Shown here: piece by piece, positions 6,241 to 6,895 of the stretch
How the letters are laid out: each line of letters starts with the position of its first letter
Position numbering within the stretch: the first letter of the stretch is position 1
Origin: Candidatus Jacksonbacteria bacterium
GTDB lineage: Bacteria > Patescibacteriota > Patescibacteriia > UBA9629 > GWA2-43-13
DNA: 6,895 nt
Assembly (NCBI GenBank): GCA_018698735.1
Contig: JABIPD010000109.1
Span: 1-6,895 of the forward strand
Direction: 5' to 3'
Translations under genes and position numbers: made by a program
Notes under the pieces: generated by a model
Database searches by the model: none
What the model saw: the letters and a program-made list of their open reading frames with translations, nothing else
What the model was told of the DNA's origin: nothing

Positions 6241-6895
6241 AGCTGGTGAGTATCTTCTCGGGGCTGCTTTATTCCCTTTTTAGATACAATAGTTTTGATA
6301 AAATCAGCTAACTCCTGGCGAGTAACAGCTCTTAGCATGGCTATAAAGAGCGTATACGTAGCCATACCAACAATAACTGCCGCCCAAACCGGAATTCCTT
6401 TTGTTTGGACCCACCATGTTACCCCAGCCATAGCGATAGATGCAAGTAGAATACGTATTCCTTTCGATCGACCCCAAATATATACCTCTGCAAGCTCGGA
6501 ATGAACGTTGATGCTGTCGAGAATGAATAAAATAATACTAGTGAACAAAAATATACTAGCAGCAGCAAGAACTCCGTAGAGAGGGATAAATATAATATTC
6601 AAAGCAATACTTAAAACAGCAGCAACAATTCTGTTCAATGTTGTTTTCTTTTGTCTGTTTGTGGCATTTAAAAGCGATCCTGTTGGGAAGCTTAAAAAAA
6701 CAAATGGAAGCGCAAGACTCATTAAAATTAATGGCAGCACTGCTGCTTGATACTCTGGCCAGATTGTTTGAATAACCGCAGCCGAGATAGTCGCGAGCCC
6801 TGCCGCCATTGGAAAACTTAACAAAGACAAATAATGAAAACTCGATGCTAATAGAGAGCCTAGTTTTTCTTTTTGCTGCTCGAAGGCGCTACTCA
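6237..6895 (-). CDS. Polysaccharide flippase (Wzx/MATE-like), C-terminal part, cut by window edge
   Basis: The reading frame stays open to the edge of the window, giving 218 residues plus a partial codon, so the true start lies outside. An internal TTG at 6830 or ATG at 6809 could open the frame, but the 21 codons before the TTG read as ordinary flippase sequence (FEQQKEKLGSLLASSFHY). That segment resembles the cytoplasmic-loop-plus-helix that begins the second half of Wzx proteins. Six hydrophobic helices follow, with the typical IWPEYQAA loop after the first and LNATNRQKKTTLNR between the second and third, the conserved Asn-rich segment of polysaccharide-biosynthesis flippases. Members move lipid-linked glycan units across the cytoplasmic membrane. 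The TGA stop overlaps the GT4 start (ATGA), so flippase and transferase are coupled. The C-terminal 25 residues are basic and soluble. Confidence 0.88.
   Translation of the reverse strand, partial: SSAFEQQKEKLGSLLASSFHYLSLLSFPMAAGLATISAAVIQTIWPEYQAAVLPLILMSLALPFVFLSFPTGSLLNATNRQKKTTLNRIVAAVLSIALNIIFIPLYGVLAAASIFLFTSIILFILDSINVHSELAEVYIWGRSKGIRILLASIAMAGVTWWVQTKGIPVWAAVIVGMATYTLFIAMLRAVTRQELADFIKTIVSKKGIKQPREDTHQL

Noticed and set aside
6237..6830. A complete 197-residue flippase starting at the TTG at 6830
   Set aside because: The frame is open for 21 more codons to the window edge with flippase-like sequence, and 197 residues is about half a Wzx protein. It is a truncated gene, not a short one.

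Overview
The window reads as a piece of a small-genome bacterium's surface-polysaccharide locus. The style of the proteins (compact glycosyltransferases, a short RlmE, a Wzx-type flippase), the modest GC content and the palindromic intergenic repeat make me suspect a Patescibacteria (CPR, Parcubacteria-like) genome. This is an inference from general appearance, not from a marker gene. The standard code fits: the genes end in TGA, TAA or TAG and none needs TGA read through, which argues against the recoded Gracilibacteria/Absconditabacteria groups.

Layout, following transcription of the minus strand from high to low coordinates: the C-terminal part of a Wzx-like flippase (6895-6237, cut by the window edge), a GT4 glycosyltransferase (6240-5089) and a second GT-B glycosyltransferase with a TuaH-like DDW motif (5092-3968). 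These three are chained by ATGA overlaps and look like one operon. An unrecognised six-helix membrane protein then lies on the opposite strand (3267-3971). It converges on the glycosyltransferase so tightly that one TTAA supplies both stop codons. It also differs from its neighbours in base composition and in having a Shine-Dalgarno-like site. An 81-base divergent gap separates it from rlmE (3185-2601, minus), a 23S rRNA 2'-O-methyltransferase with all four catalytic residues. Next comes a 225-bp composite inverted-repeat element (2371-2595), then a GT2 glycosyltransferase (2350-1490) and, overlapping it by 17 bp, a Wzy_C/O-antigen-ligase-like polytopic membrane protein (1506-34). Bases 1-33 hold nothing I can support.

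Together, the glycosyltransferases would build a lipid-linked oligosaccharide at the cytoplasmic face of the membrane, the flippase would turn it outward, and the Wzy_C-family protein would polymerise or ligate it. The sugars cannot be read from the sequence. rlmE, the orphan membrane protein and the repeat element interrupt this pathway. They are the parts least explained by it. I found no convincing evidence for a new defence or mobile system; the best candidates for something undescribed are the 2371-2595 element and the 3267-3971 gene.
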